Positions 33,278-42,499 are shown, numbered from the stretch's first letter. The stretch is 64,000 nucleotides of DNA from Streptomyces sp. NBC_01214 (GCF_026340975.1 NZ_JAPEOS010000003.1:1-64000), one strand, 5' to 3'. The notes: generated from the letters alone by a model not told the origin. A program made the numbers and translations.

Positions 33278-34033
33278 TCAGGCGGCGCGGAAGCGGCGGT
33301 CAGGGCCGTCGAGGTGGACCGGGGTACACATGCCGGATAGGCGGGAGATCACTCGGTCGCCGACCTTGTCCCGCAGCACCGGCTGCCCGGTCGCCATCCC
33401 AGGGGTACGCACCGGCGGCAGGTTGGAGGTGACGATCGTCGGCATCTGGTTCTGCGCCCGCCAGTTCAGCAGGCGGAAGGTGATCTCCTCGTTCCACTCG
33501 GAGGCCTTCGCGGCGCCGAGGTCGTCCAGGAGCAGCAGCGGGATCCGTACGATCCGGCGCAGCAGGTACTCGGGATCGCCACCGCCCCGGGCCCGCATCT
33601 CGCCGTACAGGTCGGCGGCGGTCGTGGCGTGCCAGCGCACCCCGCACCCGGAGGCGGTCAAGGCGCGGATCGCGGCGTACGCCTGGTGTGTCTTGCCGGC
33701 GCCGGTGGAGCCCCACAGCAGCAGGCTGCGGCCGTGGGTGATCTCCCGCTGCCCGGCAGCCCCGAAGTGCGGGTTCAGCGGGTTCGCCGCGTGGCCGACG
33801 GCGCTGCCGGCGATGGTGCGGACCCAATCGGCTACGGCTGGGTGCTCGACGCGAGCCTCGCGGTAATCGCGCGGGATTCGCAGCTGAGCGGCCTCAAGCG
33901 CGGGGATCGCTTCCGGGGTGTCCGCGATTGGGGCGGTGGGGTCGATGCCGCGCTCGGCGAGCTTGCGCCGCATCCAGGCCATCGCAGCGTTGTCCGCAGT
34001 GGTCTGGGGGTCGGCGAGCCTGGTGCGGTTCAC
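33278..34033 (-). CDS. DnaC/IstB-like AAA+ ATPase (helicase loader)
   Basis: 251 aa from GTG 34033, overlapping the Rep-like stop as GTGA. Walker A LLWGSTGAGKTH (about 106-116) and Walker B PLLLLDDLG (165-173), then sensor 1 in PTIVTSNLPP. This is the DnaC/DnaI/IstB fold that loads the replicative helicase. With the replication-initiator-like gene just upstream, it forms a replication pair. No transposase of the IS21 type is nearby, so the helicase-loader role is preferred. Confidence 0.86.
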   Translation of the reverse strand: MNRTRLADPQTTADNAAMAWMRRKLAERGIDPTAPIADTPEAIPALEAAQLRIPRDYREARVEHPAVADWVRTIAGSAVGHAANPLNPHFGAAGQREITHGRSLLLWGSTGAGKTHQAYAAIRALTASGCGVRWHATTAADLYGEMRARGGGDPEYLLRRIVRIPLLLLDDLGAAKASEWNEEITFRLLNWRAQNQMPTIVTSNLPPVRTPGMATGQPVLRDKVGDRVISRLSGMCTPVHLDGPDRRFRAA

Positions 34034-35169
34034 AGGGCGACTCCGAAGATTCCGGCGGGCTCGGTGGGGTTGCGGTACGGCGTGTAGGCGGGGGAGGCGC
34101 TGGTCCAGGGCCCCGCGCCGGAGGCGGAGGACGGGTTCGAGCTCGACGACGGTGCTGGCCCGGAGTTGAGGAACTCGTTGACCAGGCTCGGCAGGACGCT
34201 GGGGTTCAGCCCCTTGGCTCGCAGCCGTTCCAGTGCCGGCCTCAGGACGTCGGGGCCGTAGCCCTCGTCCAGCAGCGTGCGGATCTCTTTGCCCAGGTGC
34301 CCGAGGACCTTCTTCGGCGGACGCCCTCCGGGGCAGTCACGCAGGTACTCGGCCATCAGGACCTTCGCCGACCACTCGCTTGCGTCGGCTGCTTCGAGCA
34401 CCGTTTCCGGGGAGGAGCTGAGTGCGGGCGCCTCGCGCTCCCTACGGGAAGATCCAGGATCCAAGATCCTAGATCCAGACCGTGACTCCTCAGTGAATGT
34501 GGCGCCCATCACGTCATCTGCTCGGCCTGTACCGCCCTGACCTGCAGATTCCTTCGCGGGTGTTACGGGGGGCGGGCAGGGGGGCGATGTGGCCTCGGTC
34601 TCACGCTCCTGGGTGGGAGTGGTGTGCATCACGGTGGGGGTGGAAGCGGGTGAATCGGACGGAACGGTTCGCGTGAGTGCTCCGTGAGCATTCGCGGAAT
34701 CGCCTCCGCCGACGATGCCGGCGGGCGCCCCGTGGACTTCGGAGGGCGCCTGTCGTGGGCTGGCCGCCGCAGGGATCTGGGTGTGGCACTGGGGACGGTC
34801 GCACTCGCCGCACGCCTTCGCCGCCTCGTGGGTCGGGCAGCGGGGCAGTCGCGAGTCTGAAGCACGGTTGATCTTCTGATGCCGGTCCCAAGTCACGATG
34901 TGCAGCCAGGACTTGCCGTCGCAGCCGGTGTACCGGCACACCAGGCCGGCCCCGGCCAGCTGCTCCAAGTCACGGGCGACGTGCGCGGGGGTGTGCTCCG
35001 GGCGCAGCGCCCACAGCCGCCCCGCGATCACGGCCGGATGGTCGCGGAACCGGCCGGAGTCGTCCGCCTGGGTCAGCAGCCCGAAGAACGTGAGCACCGC
35101 GGTGACATCGACGGCGGCAAGGTCCTCGGACTCGAAAGCCTCGGGCTTGATGGTGCGAATGCGTGCCAT
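34030..35169 (-). CDS. replication-initiator-like protein with N-terminal winged helix
   Basis: 379 aa from ATG 35169 with GGGGGTGA upstream. The first 115 residues (MARIRTIKPEAFESEDLAAV, LTFFGLLTQADDSGRFRDHP) match the winged-helix replisome-organiser domain of actinophages and actinomycete integrative elements. The centre (120-260) is low-complexity Pro/Thr/Ser, partly with a Cys-rich stretch (KACGECDRPQCH). A C-terminal helical domain (LGHLGKEIRTLLDEGYG) may contact the helicase loader encoded next, by analogy with DnaD-type proteins. Likely the element's Rep. The long intergenic region upstream may contain the origin. Confidence 0.7.
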   Translation of the reverse strand: MARIRTIKPEAFESEDLAAVDVTAVLTFFGLLTQADDSGRFRDHPAVIAGRLWALRPEHTPAHVARDLEQLAGAGLVCRYTGCDGKSWLHIVTWDRHQKINRASDSRLPRCPTHEAAKACGECDRPQCHTQIPAAASPRQAPSEVHGAPAGIVGGGDSANAHGALTRTVPSDSPASTPTVMHTTPTQERETEATSPPCPPPVTPAKESAGQGGTGRADDVMGATFTEESRSGSRILDPGSSRREREAPALSSSPETVLEAADASEWSAKVLMAEYLRDCPGGRPPKKVLGHLGKEIRTLLDEGYGPDVLRPALERLRAKGLNPSVLPSLVNEFLNSGPAPSSSSNPSSASGAGPWTSASPAYTPYRNPTEPAGIFGVAL

Positions 35170-36205
35170 CAGCTTTCACCCCCGCACCGGAGGCCCGAAA
35201 TGGGCGGGTGAGCGGTATCCGCTCCACAGTCCGCAGCGGCGGCCCGAGGATCCGGCCTTTCGCGCAGGGGCGTGCCCATGCAAAACTCTCCCTGAGTGAT
35301 GCCGCAGCCGGTGTGCCCCGTTGGAAGGGCCGGCGCGGTGATGACGGGTCTCTCCGGCCTTTGCCTCGGCTGGAGATAAGACTCTTCGCGTCCGGCGCCC
35401 GGGAGTTGCCTCTCCCGGGCGCCGATTGCTTTTACGGAATAGCCGCTCGGTGCGTCCTGCATGCGTTCCAATCGCCGGTCACCGGGTTGCCTCCCGGTGG
35501 GGGACGACGAACATACGCAGACGCCCGCACAAGATCCAGACCTGGCTCTACGGACCGTGAAAAGATGTACACGCCAAGCATTTTGCTGCCGTGTTAGCGC
35601 GTGTGGATGTGAGCCGCTGTTCGGTGGCGCCGCCCATGCGCACTCCGGGCGCCGCAATAAAGATCTTCAAAAGAGCCCCCACGTTCATGAACCGGCAGGC
35701 TGTCGCTCTGTACCGGCTGGTCAGGTTTGGATTTAAGCCCGCAGGCAAAGGCTTCGTCAACGGCATCTCAAGAGTGAATCCACGCGCGTAGATGGATGTG
35801 TGGGATGTGTGGAGGTCACATGGGGAGTCCTGGTAACGCCCCTTACTCTCAAGGGGGTTGGATAGCGCCATCTAGCTTGCTTCGGTGATCGTCTGTGGCG
35901 TGAATGATCATTCACCACCTTGCAAGAAAAACCGGCAAGGATTTGCCGCTTTCTCGATCATGGAAAACCGCAGGTGAGGGAATGTCCGGATTCGCCGTGG
36001 AGGGCCACCGGGTGTCGGCGGACATGGTTGCACGTTTAACCAACGGCCCTGTGGTCGAGGCCACAAATTACTGATCGGTACTACTTGGGCGTATCGTCTT
36101 TGTGGGAGACACCAGGCCGGGGGGCCAGCATTCACGCTGCCCCCCGTTTTTCATGCCCTCAGGCAGGTGCCTCCCGTGTAAAACACGGAGACAAGGAAGA
36201 GCCTC
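35170..36205. other. 1-kb intergenic region, possible origin and control region
   Basis: Divergent space between the Rep-like gene and the MmyB-type regulator, locally lower in GC. It contains a perfect 16-bp palindrome (35900-35915), an inverted repeat CCTTGC/GCAAGG just after it (35918-35940), and a short hairpin CCCCTT/AAGGGG near 35840-35860. Short frames here have no supported start or family. Its position makes it the best candidate for replication origin and regulatory DNA. Confidence 0.45.
35900..35915. promoter_or_regulatory. perfect 16-bp palindrome, candidate operator
   Basis: GTGAATGATCATTCAC reads the same on both strands. It lies between the rep-like and regulator promoters, as expected for a copy-control or transfer-repressor operator. 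Confidence 0.6.
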
Positions 36206-37552
36206 ATGGTTGCTCAGGGGATAGTCCCCTTCGGCGATGACCGCGCCGAGAACAAGGGCGCACGCGGCGGAGAAATCGCCGGTCAGTTCATGGGGTTCGG
36301 TGGCTGGCTCAAGCGATGGCGCCAAGCGGCGGGGATCACCCAGGCCCCGGTGGCCAAGGCCCTCGGTATGGGGGTGCGGACCTACCGCAACGTGGAGAAG
36401 GGGGCCGTTCCGCCCCGGTTCACCAAGCCCCAGTGCGAAGCGCTCGCGGATCTGCTCGGGCTCGACAAGAGCGAGCGCCACGCCCTGCTGCTCTACAACA
36501 TCGGCACCACGCTCGACGGTGACCCGCAGATCGACGCCAGTCCGGAGCTGCGCCGGGCACTTCGCCTTCTGATCGACAGGCAGATGCCCTCGCCTACGTA
36601 CCTGACCGACCGCAATTGGAACATCCTCGCGTACAACGCGGCGATGGCCGAGTGGTGGCCCTGGGTCATGGAGCCGCGCGCCAACCTCATGCGCTGGGCC
36701 CTGACGAACCCCGAGGCCCGCACCCAATACCACGACTGGGAAATGCACGCCGCGGCCTACATCCGTTTGCTGAAGTTCGCCCAGGCCACCCACAAGGACA
36801 ACGTCGAGCTCATCGACCTGATCGCCGAGGTTCGCCAGAACCCGGACGTCGAGCGGATATGGCGCACCGAGGCCGACCTGGAGGCCGACAGGGACGGCCA
36901 CGTCTTCCGGATGATCATCCCTGCCCTGGGCTGGGAAACCGTCGAAGTCGTCTCCCACGTCCTGTACCCGGCGTCGATGCCGCACTGCCGGTTCGTGGTG
37001 ATCACCTGGGTCGAGGCCGAGTCCTCCGATGACGAGACCGACGCCCTGGGTGGCAAGCGGAACGCCTGGGCCCATGCCGATCCCAGCACGTCCACTCCGC
37101 AGCCCTCTGCCCAGGCCGAAGCCGATGCCGCCCGCCGCCGCGCGGCCCGCGCGCTCACCGCCCGCCTCGTCGTCGACAGCGCAGACGAAGCCGCAGCGCT
37201 CGCCGGCCCCGACGGCGTCCCGCTCCCAGCACTCAGCGTGCTGGCCGGGCCGGAGTGCCGACTCACCCTGTCGCCCGAGAATCACTCCGTGGTGTGGGCG
37301 ATCCAGGAAGTCCCTGGGGAGTGGGGCATCACGCAGCTGGGTGCCGGAGCCGTCGTCGACCGCATCCACCGGCCGATCGTGGACCCCCAGGCCAGAGCGG
37401 AGCTGAAGCTACTTCTGCGCGCCTCGCTACCGGACTCCGACCAGGCGGCCATCAGCCGGCTCCACGGGCAACTGCCCCAGGTTGACCTCCGGGCCGCCCT
37501 CCTTCGCGAGATCTTCAACGACCTCCAAGAGGGCGAGGGCCCGCCCCGCTAG
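36206..37552 (+). CDS. XRE-family regulator with MmyB-like ligand-binding domain
   Basis: 448 aa from ATG 36206 (AAGGAAGAG upstream). HTH at about residues 30-70 (WLKRWRQAAGITQAPVAKAL), then the MmyB-like PAS-type domain (PTYLTDRNWNILAYNAAMAE, WEMHAAAYIRLLKFAQ) that may bind a fatty acid or similar ligand. About 160 extra C-terminal residues are unusual for the family and of unknown role. It is transcribed away from the rep region and may act on the 35900 palindrome. Confidence 0.82.
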   Translation: MVAQGIVPFGDDRAENKGARGGEIAGQFMGFGGWLKRWRQAAGITQAPVAKALGMGVRTYRNVEKGAVPPRFTKPQCEALADLLGLDKSERHALLLYNIGTTLDGDPQIDASPELRRALRLLIDRQMPSPTYLTDRNWNILAYNAAMAEWWPWVMEPRANLMRWALTNPEARTQYHDWEMHAAAYIRLLKFAQATHKDNVELIDLIAEVRQNPDVERIWRTEADLEADRDGHVFRMIIPALGWETVEVVSHVLYPASMPHCRFVVITWVEAESSDDETDALGGKRNAWAHADPSTSTPQPSAQAEADAARRRAARALTARLVVDSADEAAALAGPDGVPLPALSVLAGPECRLTLSPENHSVVWAIQEVPGEWGITQLGAGAVVDRIHRPIVDPQARAELKLLLRASLPDSDQAAISRLHGQLPQVDLRAALLREIFNDLQEGEGPPR

Positions 37553-37641
37553 CCGGTGTGGATAGCCCGCCGACCAAGGAAAGTCACTTACTGTCACGCC
37601 TGATGCTGTCTCCGTTTGGGGGCCTGGGGGTCGGGGCGCGG

Positions 37642-37670
37642 TCGTCCGGACGACAGAGAACGTCCGGACG
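37642..37670. promoter_or_regulatory. two tandem CGTCCGGACG palindromes
   Basis: Perfect dyads TCGTCCGGACGA (37642-37653) and CGTCCGGACG (37661-37670), 18 bp apart, 112 bases before the thioesterase gene. A candidate operator for a dimeric repressor. Confidence 0.45.
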
Positions 37671-37781
37671 GCTGATCCCCGCAGCTCCTGGGCCGTAGGC
37701 GCCGGAGGGTGCGCCAGCCCGTCCTCGGATCGGCCGAGCGCCTCGAAGAGACGGCAGATCCCACGAATCTCAGGAGTCACT

Positions 37782-38207
37782 GTGTCCCGACACATCTACG
37801 ACTGCCCCGTTCGCTGGTCGGACCTCGACGCGAACGGACACCTCAACAGCTCCCGTTACGGCGTCCTTCTGGAAGAGACCCGCATGCGCATGTTCAGCAT
37901 GCTGGTCCCCAAGGACCCCGCCGAGCGCCTGGCCCGCAACTTCCTGCTGCGCGAGCAGACCATCCGCTACCAGCACCCGCTTGAGACCTGGGAGACTCCG
38001 GTCCGCATCGAAGCCTGGGTGGCTGACGTCAAGCGCGTCTCCCTCACCTTCCACTTCGAGGTCAAGGGCGACGAGCATGTCTACGCCACCGCGACCTCCG
38101 TCGTGGCCGGTTACGACTCCATCCGGGGCGGTATCCGCCGCTTCGAGCAGGATGAACTCGACGTGTTCAACAACTACGCCGACGCCACCCAGGCCGCCAA
38201 CAGCTGA
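37782..38207 (+). CDS. acyl-CoA thioesterase, 4HBT hotdog fold
   Basis: 141 aa from GTG 37782 with AGGAGT 6 nt upstream. The hotdog signature VRWSDLDANGHLNSSRYG at about 9-26 contains the Asp and the HLN typical of 4-hydroxybenzoyl-CoA thioesterase-like enzymes. Length and single-domain structure are normal. It would hydrolyse an acyl-CoA in the cytosol; the substrate is unknown. Stands alone between the MmyB regulator and the ArsR-regulated block. Confidence 0.87.
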   Translation: MSRHIYDCPVRWSDLDANGHLNSSRYGVLLEETRMRMFSMLVPKDPAERLARNFLLREQTIRYQHPLETWETPVRIEAWVADVKRVSLTFHFEVKGDEHVYATATSVVAGYDSIRGGIRRFEQDELDVFNNYADATQAANS

Positions 38208-38611
38208 ACCGTCGACGAGACAACGGGCGGTCCTCTTTGTGGTCTGCTCGAGGTACGCGGACGAGGGCGAGCCAGCGGCCTTTGGCCGGGGCGGCGATGC
38301 CCGAGGCGTAGATGACCATGGTTGCGGAGGCCCGGACCAGGTTCAGCAACATGGTGGCGCCCCGGAGTGGACGGGGTGGCGAGTGCTTCGATGTCGCTAG
38401 CAGCGTGTCGTAGGGCGGGGCCTGCCAGAACCGCCGGGTGTACCAGTCCTGGCAATAGCCGTAGCAGTCGCCCCACCACGGATCATGTCGGCCTGACGAG
38501 AAGTGGTGGGTGTGCCCGTCGGAGATCGAAAGGGGCCTCGCCGACGGGGGTTGCGGCGAGGTCCCGACCGAACCGTACTCCTGAGGGCGGGGGCGGGTCG
38601 CAGTATCTGTG
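38208..38611. other. region without a confident gene
   Basis: About 400 bases. On the minus strand a short stretch (WWGDCYGYCQDWYTRRFWQ, then a hydrophobic LLNLVRASATMVIYASG) looks protein-like between about 38500 and 38215, but it has no supported start. It may be a gene remnant or a small hypothetical gene. Confidence 0.35.
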
Positions 38612-38631
38612 AATTGCAGAAGTCTGCAATT
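38612..38631. promoter_or_regulatory. ArsR-type operator 1
   Basis: Perfect inverted repeat AATTGCAGA-AG-TCTGCAATT, 92 bases before the first arsR-type gene. The same element recurs at 42384 and 44148. Confidence 0.82.
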
Positions 38632-38722
38632 TAATAGATGCTGTGATTGCTGTGTCCATAGGTAGCCGCGGCACAGCACCAGGCATTTGCCCCGCTCGGG
38701 GTGGTGAGAAGGGTGCGCGGCC

Positions 38723-39064
38723 ATGACGGTTCCGCTGTATCAGGCCAAGGCCGAGTTCTTCCGGATGCTCGGGCACCCGGTGCGGATAAGGGTTCTGGAG
38801 CTGTTGCAGGACGGGCCGATGCCGGTGCGCGACCTGCTGGCCGCGATCGAGGTCGAGCCCTCCGCCCTGTCCCAGCAGCTCGCGGTCCTTCGGCGCTCGG
38901 GGATCGTCACCTCGACCCGCGACGGATCGACCGTGGTCTACGCACTGGCGGGCGGGGACGTTGCGCAGCTGATGCTGGCGGCGCGGCGGATCCTGACCGA
39001 GGTGCTGACCGGGCAGAGCGAGCTGCTGGAGGAACTGCGCGAGTCCGAGGTCCCGGCCTCGTGA
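38723..39064 (+). CDS. ArsR-family repressor 1
   Basis: 113-aa winged-helix dimer. LYQAKAEFFRMLGHPVRIRV opens it, and the recognition helix is in EPSALSQQLAVLRRSGIV. There are no Cys residues, so it does not use the classical metal site; another signal (redox, sulfur species, volatile) is likely. It is 60-70 % similar by eye to the ArsR at 42500-42835. It overlaps the SulP gene by 4 bases (GTGA), forming an operon that runs to at least 42056. The operator lies 92 bases upstream. Confidence 0.88.
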   Translation: MTVPLYQAKAEFFRMLGHPVRIRVLELLQDGPMPVRDLLAAIEVEPSALSQQLAVLRRSGIVTSTRDGSTVVYALAGGDVAQLMLAARRILTEVLTGQSELLEELRESEVPAS

Positions 39065-40794
39065 GCGTGAATACTGCGGTGACGGCCGTGCTCGGCAGGG
39101 CCCGCTCCGTCCTGCCCGCCCGGGCCGACTACGTGGTCATGGCCCGTAGCCCCCGCCGGGATCTCCTGGCCGGGCTCACCGTGGCGATCGTCGCCCTTCC
39201 CCTCGCCCTCGGATTCGGTGTCTCCTCCGGCCTGGGCGCCGAGGCGGGGCTGGCCACCGCCGTCGTCGCGGGCGCGCTCGCCGCGCTGTTCGGCGGATCG
39301 AACCTCCAGGTTTCCGGCCCGACCGGTGCGATGACCGTGGTCCTGGTGCCGATCGTTGCCCAGTACGGGCCCGGCGGCGTCCTCACCGTCGGCCTGATGG
39401 CCGGGGTGCTGCTGGTCGGTCTCGCCCTTCTGCGGGCCGGTCAGTACATGCGGTACGTGCCGGCGCCGGTGGTGGAGGGCTTCACCCTGGGGATCGCGTG
39501 CGTGATCGGCCTCCAGCAGATACCCAACGCACTCGGGGTCGACAAGCCCGAGGGCGAGAAGGTCCTGCTCGTGGCCTGGCGGGCACTCGTGGAGTTCGTG
39601 GCCTTCCCGAACTGGACGGCGATCGGCCTCTCCGTGGGGGTCGCGGTGGTCATGCTGGCCGGAGCGCGGTGGAAGCCGACGATCCCGTTCTCCATCGTCG
39701 CGGTGATCGCCGCGACCGTGATCGTGCAGGTCTTCCGCCTTGACGAGGCGGCGCCGATCGGGGACCTGCCCTCCGGGCTCCCCGCCCCGTCCCTGGCCTT
39801 CCTCGACGCTTCCGCCTTCGGCTCGCTGCTGGCTCCGGCGGTCGCGGTCGCGGCGCTCGCCGCGCTGGAGTCCCTGCTGTCGGCGACCGTGGCGGACGGG
39901 ATGACGGTGGGCCAGCAGCACGATCCGGACAAGGAACTGTTCGGGCAGGGCATCGCCAACCTCGCGGCCCCGCTGTTCGGCGGAGTTCCCGCCACCGCCG
40001 CCATCGCCCGTACCGCGGTCAACGTCCGTACCGGTGCCTCCTCCCGGCTGGCCGCGCTCACCCACGCCGCGGTGCTCGCGGTGATCGTGTTCGCCGCAGC
40101 ACCCCTCGTCTCTAAAATCCCCCTCGCCGCCCTGGCCGGCGTGCTGCTGGCCACGGCGATCCGCATGGTGGAGGTCGGCTCGCTGCGCGCGATGGCGAAG
40201 GCAACCCGCTCGGATGCCGTCGTCCTCGTCCTGACCGCCGCCGCCACCCTGATCCTCGACCTCGTATACGCGGTGATCATCGGCCTCGTCGTCGCCGGAG
40301 CCCTCGCCCTGAAGGCGGTGGCGAGCCAGGCCCGGATGGAGCAGGTCGACTTCCGCCCGGACCTGCCCGGCGAGCACAGCGACGAGGAACACGCCCTGCT
40401 CGCGGAGCACATCGTCGCCTACCGCATCGACGGACCCCTCTTCTTCGCCGGCGCCCACCGCTTCCTCCTCGAACTCTCCGAAGTCGCCGACGTGAAGGTC
40501 GTCATCCTGCGCATGGCGAGGGTGACCACCCTGGACGCCACCGGCGCCCTCGTCCTCAAGGACGCCGTGGAGAAGCTGAACCGGCGCGGCATCGCCGTGA
40601 TGACCTCCGGCATCCGGCCCGGCCAGCGTCAAGCCCTGGACGCCGTAGGCGCCCTGGAGCTGCTGCGCCTCAAGGGCCGCGAGTACGCCACCACCCCGGA
40701 GGCGATCGCCGGAGCCCACAAGCACCTGGAGCAGGCGGGCCTGCTGCCCCGTACGCACCACCTACCGCACCGCACCCGGAAGGCCGCTCGATGA
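39061..40794 (+). CDS. SulP-family anion transporter with STAS domain
   Basis: 577 aa from GTG 39061, overlapping the arsR stop. A cytoplasmic start (SPRRDLLAGLTVAIVALP) leads into about 11 membrane segments, with the SulP motif LALGFGVSSGLGAEAGLATA. The STAS domain is near residues 455-560 (RVTTLDATGALVLKDAVEKL). Related transporters import bicarbonate, sulfate or other anions. Nearby carbonic anhydrase debris (44244-44580) hints that bicarbonate was once part of this locus. Different from the SulP at 22307. Confidence 0.88.
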   Translation: MSVNTAVTAVLGRARSVLPARADYVVMARSPRRDLLAGLTVAIVALPLALGFGVSSGLGAEAGLATAVVAGALAALFGGSNLQVSGPTGAMTVVLVPIVAQYGPGGVLTVGLMAGVLLVGLALLRAGQYMRYVPAPVVEGFTLGIACVIGLQQIPNALGVDKPEGEKVLLVAWRALVEFVAFPNWTAIGLSVGVAVVMLAGARWKPTIPFSIVAVIAATVIVQVFRLDEAAPIGDLPSGLPAPSLAFLDASAFGSLLAPAVAVAALAALESLLSATVADGMTVGQQHDPDKELFGQGIANLAAPLFGGVPATAAIARTAVNVRTGASSRLAALTHAAVLAVIVFAAAPLVSKIPLAALAGVLLATAIRMVEVGSLRAMAKATRSDAVVLVLTAAATLILDLVYAVIIGLVVAGALALKAVASQARMEQVDFRPDLPGEHSDEEHALLAEHIVAYRIDGPLFFAGAHRFLLELSEVADVKVVILRMARVTTLDATGALVLKDAVEKLNRRGIAVMTSGIRPGQRQALDAVGALELLRLKGREYATTPEAIAGAHKHLEQAGLLPRTHHLPHRTRKAAR

Positions 40795-41213
40795 CCGTCC
40801 CCGCCGACCGCCGCATGATCGAGGTCTCCGGCACCGAAGCTCTGTGGCTCCTCGAAGGCTCCGCCCAAGGCCGCCTCGTCTACGTCCAGCGCGAGCTGGC
40901 CGTCGTCCGCCCCGCCGCACACGTGATGGAGTACGGACGGCTCGTCGTCCGCGCCCCCGTTCAAGCTGCCACGATTCCCGGACGCGCGTTGCTGACCTAC
41001 CAGGTCGATGAGATCCGAACACCGGCCGGCACCGGCTGGACGGTCAGCGCGCACGGCCCGGCGGATGTCATCGCCGACCCGGATGAGGCCGCCCACTACC
41101 GGCGTACCCTGCCTGGCTGGGCGCACGGGCCCCACGACACCCTGCTGCGCCTGCACCCGCAGTCCGTTTCCGGATTCCGCCTGGCCCGCACCGCGACGGA
41201 GGCGGGCCGGTGA
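40791..41213 (+). CDS. pyridoxamine 5'-phosphate oxidase-like FMN-binding protein
   Basis: 140 aa from ATG 40791, overlapping the SulP stop (ATGA). Fits the split-barrel flavin-binding fold: GTEALWLLEGSAQGRLVYVQ, then the beta strands LAVVRPAAHVMEYGRLVVRA and a C-terminal VSGFRLAR. Streptomyces has many such small proteins, some using F420. Substrate unknown. Part of the ArsR-controlled operon. Confidence 0.75.
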   Translation: MTVPADRRMIEVSGTEALWLLEGSAQGRLVYVQRELAVVRPAAHVMEYGRLVVRAPVQAATIPGRALLTYQVDEIRTPAGTGWTVSAHGPADVIADPDEAAHYRRTLPGWAHGPHDTLLRLHPQSVSGFRLARTATEAGR

Positions 41214-41635
41214 TCGTCCAGGTCGAGACGATGCCCTACCGGCACGTGCTGGACGTGCCCGCCATGGGCTCGGCCGTCCGCATCGCCCGCGAGACCACCG
41301 AACTGGTCCTCGTGGAATGCGGGGTGGGCCTTCGCCATCCGAGCGTCGGGCCGGCGCTGCTGATCGTGGCCGAGCTGGTCACCAACGCGGTCCGCCACGC
41401 CGCCGTGTCCTCCCCGATGATCACCGTGACCTACGCGCACGGGCCGGGGGCGTTCGCGTTCGCCGTCCACGACCGCCACCCCTACCAGCCCGCCCTGTTC
41501 GGGGCGCTCGGCACCGCCCCGGGCAGCGGCCTGGCCATGGTGGTCGAGATGACCATGGAGCTCGGCGGCACCGCTGTCGTACGGGCGGATGCGGACGGTC
41601 GCGGCAAGGCCATCTGGATCACCCTTCCCCTGTGA
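41210..41635 (+). CDS. HATPase anti-sigma-factor-like serine kinase 1
   Basis: 141 aa from GTG 41210 (GTGA overlap). GHKL ATPase fold with N-box ELVTNAVRHA at about 44-53 and G-box region GSGLAMVVEMTMEL, as in RsbW/SpoIIAB-type proteins that sequester sigma factors or phosphorylate STAS antagonists. The next gene is a STAS protein, a likely partner. No sigma factor is present locally. A paralogue is at 43452-43901. Confidence 0.82.
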   Translation: MIVQVETMPYRHVLDVPAMGSAVRIARETTELVLVECGVGLRHPSVGPALLIVAELVTNAVRHAAVSSPMITVTYAHGPGAFAFAVHDRHPYQPALFGALGTAPGSGLAMVVEMTMELGGTAVVRADADGRGKAIWITLPL

Positions 41636-41651
41636 AGCCGAGGAGCTGACG

Positions 41652-42056
41652 ATGACGATCGAATGGCGCTACACGACCAGTCAGGACCTGGGGGTCCTGT
41701 CCCTGGCCGGGTATCTCGGCGCGGACGCCACCGACCGGTTCACCGGCGCCATCGGCTGGGCGCTCGCCCGGGGTACCGGCCCGGTCATCCTCGACCTGAC
41801 CGGTCTGCTGGGCTGGTCGGCCGGCGGGCAGATCGCGGTCGCGCAGGCCGCCCGCCGCCTCGGCGAGAGCGGGCGCCGACTCGAGCTCGCCGCGATACCC
41901 GCGGACGGATCTCTCGTCCCGGACGCCACCTGCCCGCCCGTCACCGTCCACTGCGACCTCGCCGCCGCCCTGTCCGCCCACGGCGCCCACGGCACGGTCA
42001 AGCAGTGGACCACCGATGACTGGCCCACCTCCCCCGAGGAACCCGCCCTCACCTGA
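41652..42056 (+). CDS. STAS-domain protein (anti-sigma-factor antagonist-like)
   Basis: 134 aa from ATG 41652, AGGAG 6 nt upstream and 16 bases after the HATPase stop. STAS features: LGVLSLAGYLGADATDRF and VILDLTGLLGWSAGGQIAVA, where the Ser of GWSAGG sits at the usual phosphorylation position. Together with the HATPase gene it forms a partner-switch pair. Confidence 0.78.
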   Translation: MTIEWRYTTSQDLGVLSLAGYLGADATDRFTGAIGWALARGTGPVILDLTGLLGWSAGGQIAVAQAARRLGESGRRLELAAIPADGSLVPDATCPPVTVHCDLAAALSAHGAHGTVKQWTTDDWPTSPEEPALT

Positions 42057-42100
42057 GACCAGCACGACCATTCACGAGAACGACGAAGGACACCTGCACC

Positions 42101-42322
42101 ATGAGCGACATCATCTTCAAGGACTCCAACGGCACCGTCCTGGAGGACGGGGACTCGGTCACCCTGACCAAGGACCTGAAGGTCAAGGGCACCTCCGAGA
42201 CCCTCAAGCGCGGCACCCTGGTCAAGAACATCCGCCTCACCTCCCGCCCCGGCGAGGTCGAGTGCAACACCAAGAAGGTCAAGGGCCTGGTCTTGAAGAC
42301 CGAGTTCCTCAAGAAGGCCTGA
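42101..42322 (+). CDS. PhnA-domain protein
   Basis: 73 aa from ATG 42101. Matches the C-terminal PhnA/YjdM domain over its whole length (FKDSNGTVLEDGDSVTLTKD, LKVKGTSETLKRGTLVKNIR). The zinc-ribbon half of full-length YjdM is absent. The role is unclear despite the phosphonate-linked name. Last gene before the second ArsR operator. Confidence 0.85.
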   Translation: MSDIIFKDSNGTVLEDGDSVTLTKDLKVKGTSETLKRGTLVKNIRLTSRPGEVECNTKKVKGLVLKTEFLKKA

Positions 42323-42383
42323 CCGGCGAAGGACCCGCCCTGGGGGTCCGAACGTCACGAAGGTGCCCCGCCCGGGTCCCGTG

Positions 42384-42403
42384 AGTTGCAGGGATCTGCA
42401 ATT
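42384..42403. promoter_or_regulatory. ArsR-type operator 2
   Basis: AGTTGCAGG-GA-TCTGCAATT, an imperfect copy of operator 1, about 97 bases before the second arsR-type gene. Confidence 0.72.
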
Positions 42404-42499
42404 GTGGAGGTCACAAGGTGTGAAGAGGGGCGAACGGATGCCCCTGCGAAGGAACGGTTCCGGGTGGATGAGATGGGCAGTCAGGACAGAGGTACGAAG

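Noticed and set aside
35461..35736. Short plus-strand frames in the 35-36 kb intergenic region
   Set aside because: No ribosome binding site and no conserved composition; region better explained as origin/control DNA.
38938..40761. 607-codon minus-strand frame opposite the second SulP gene
   Set aside because: Same kind of shadow, composed mostly of Asp, Gly, Arg and His.
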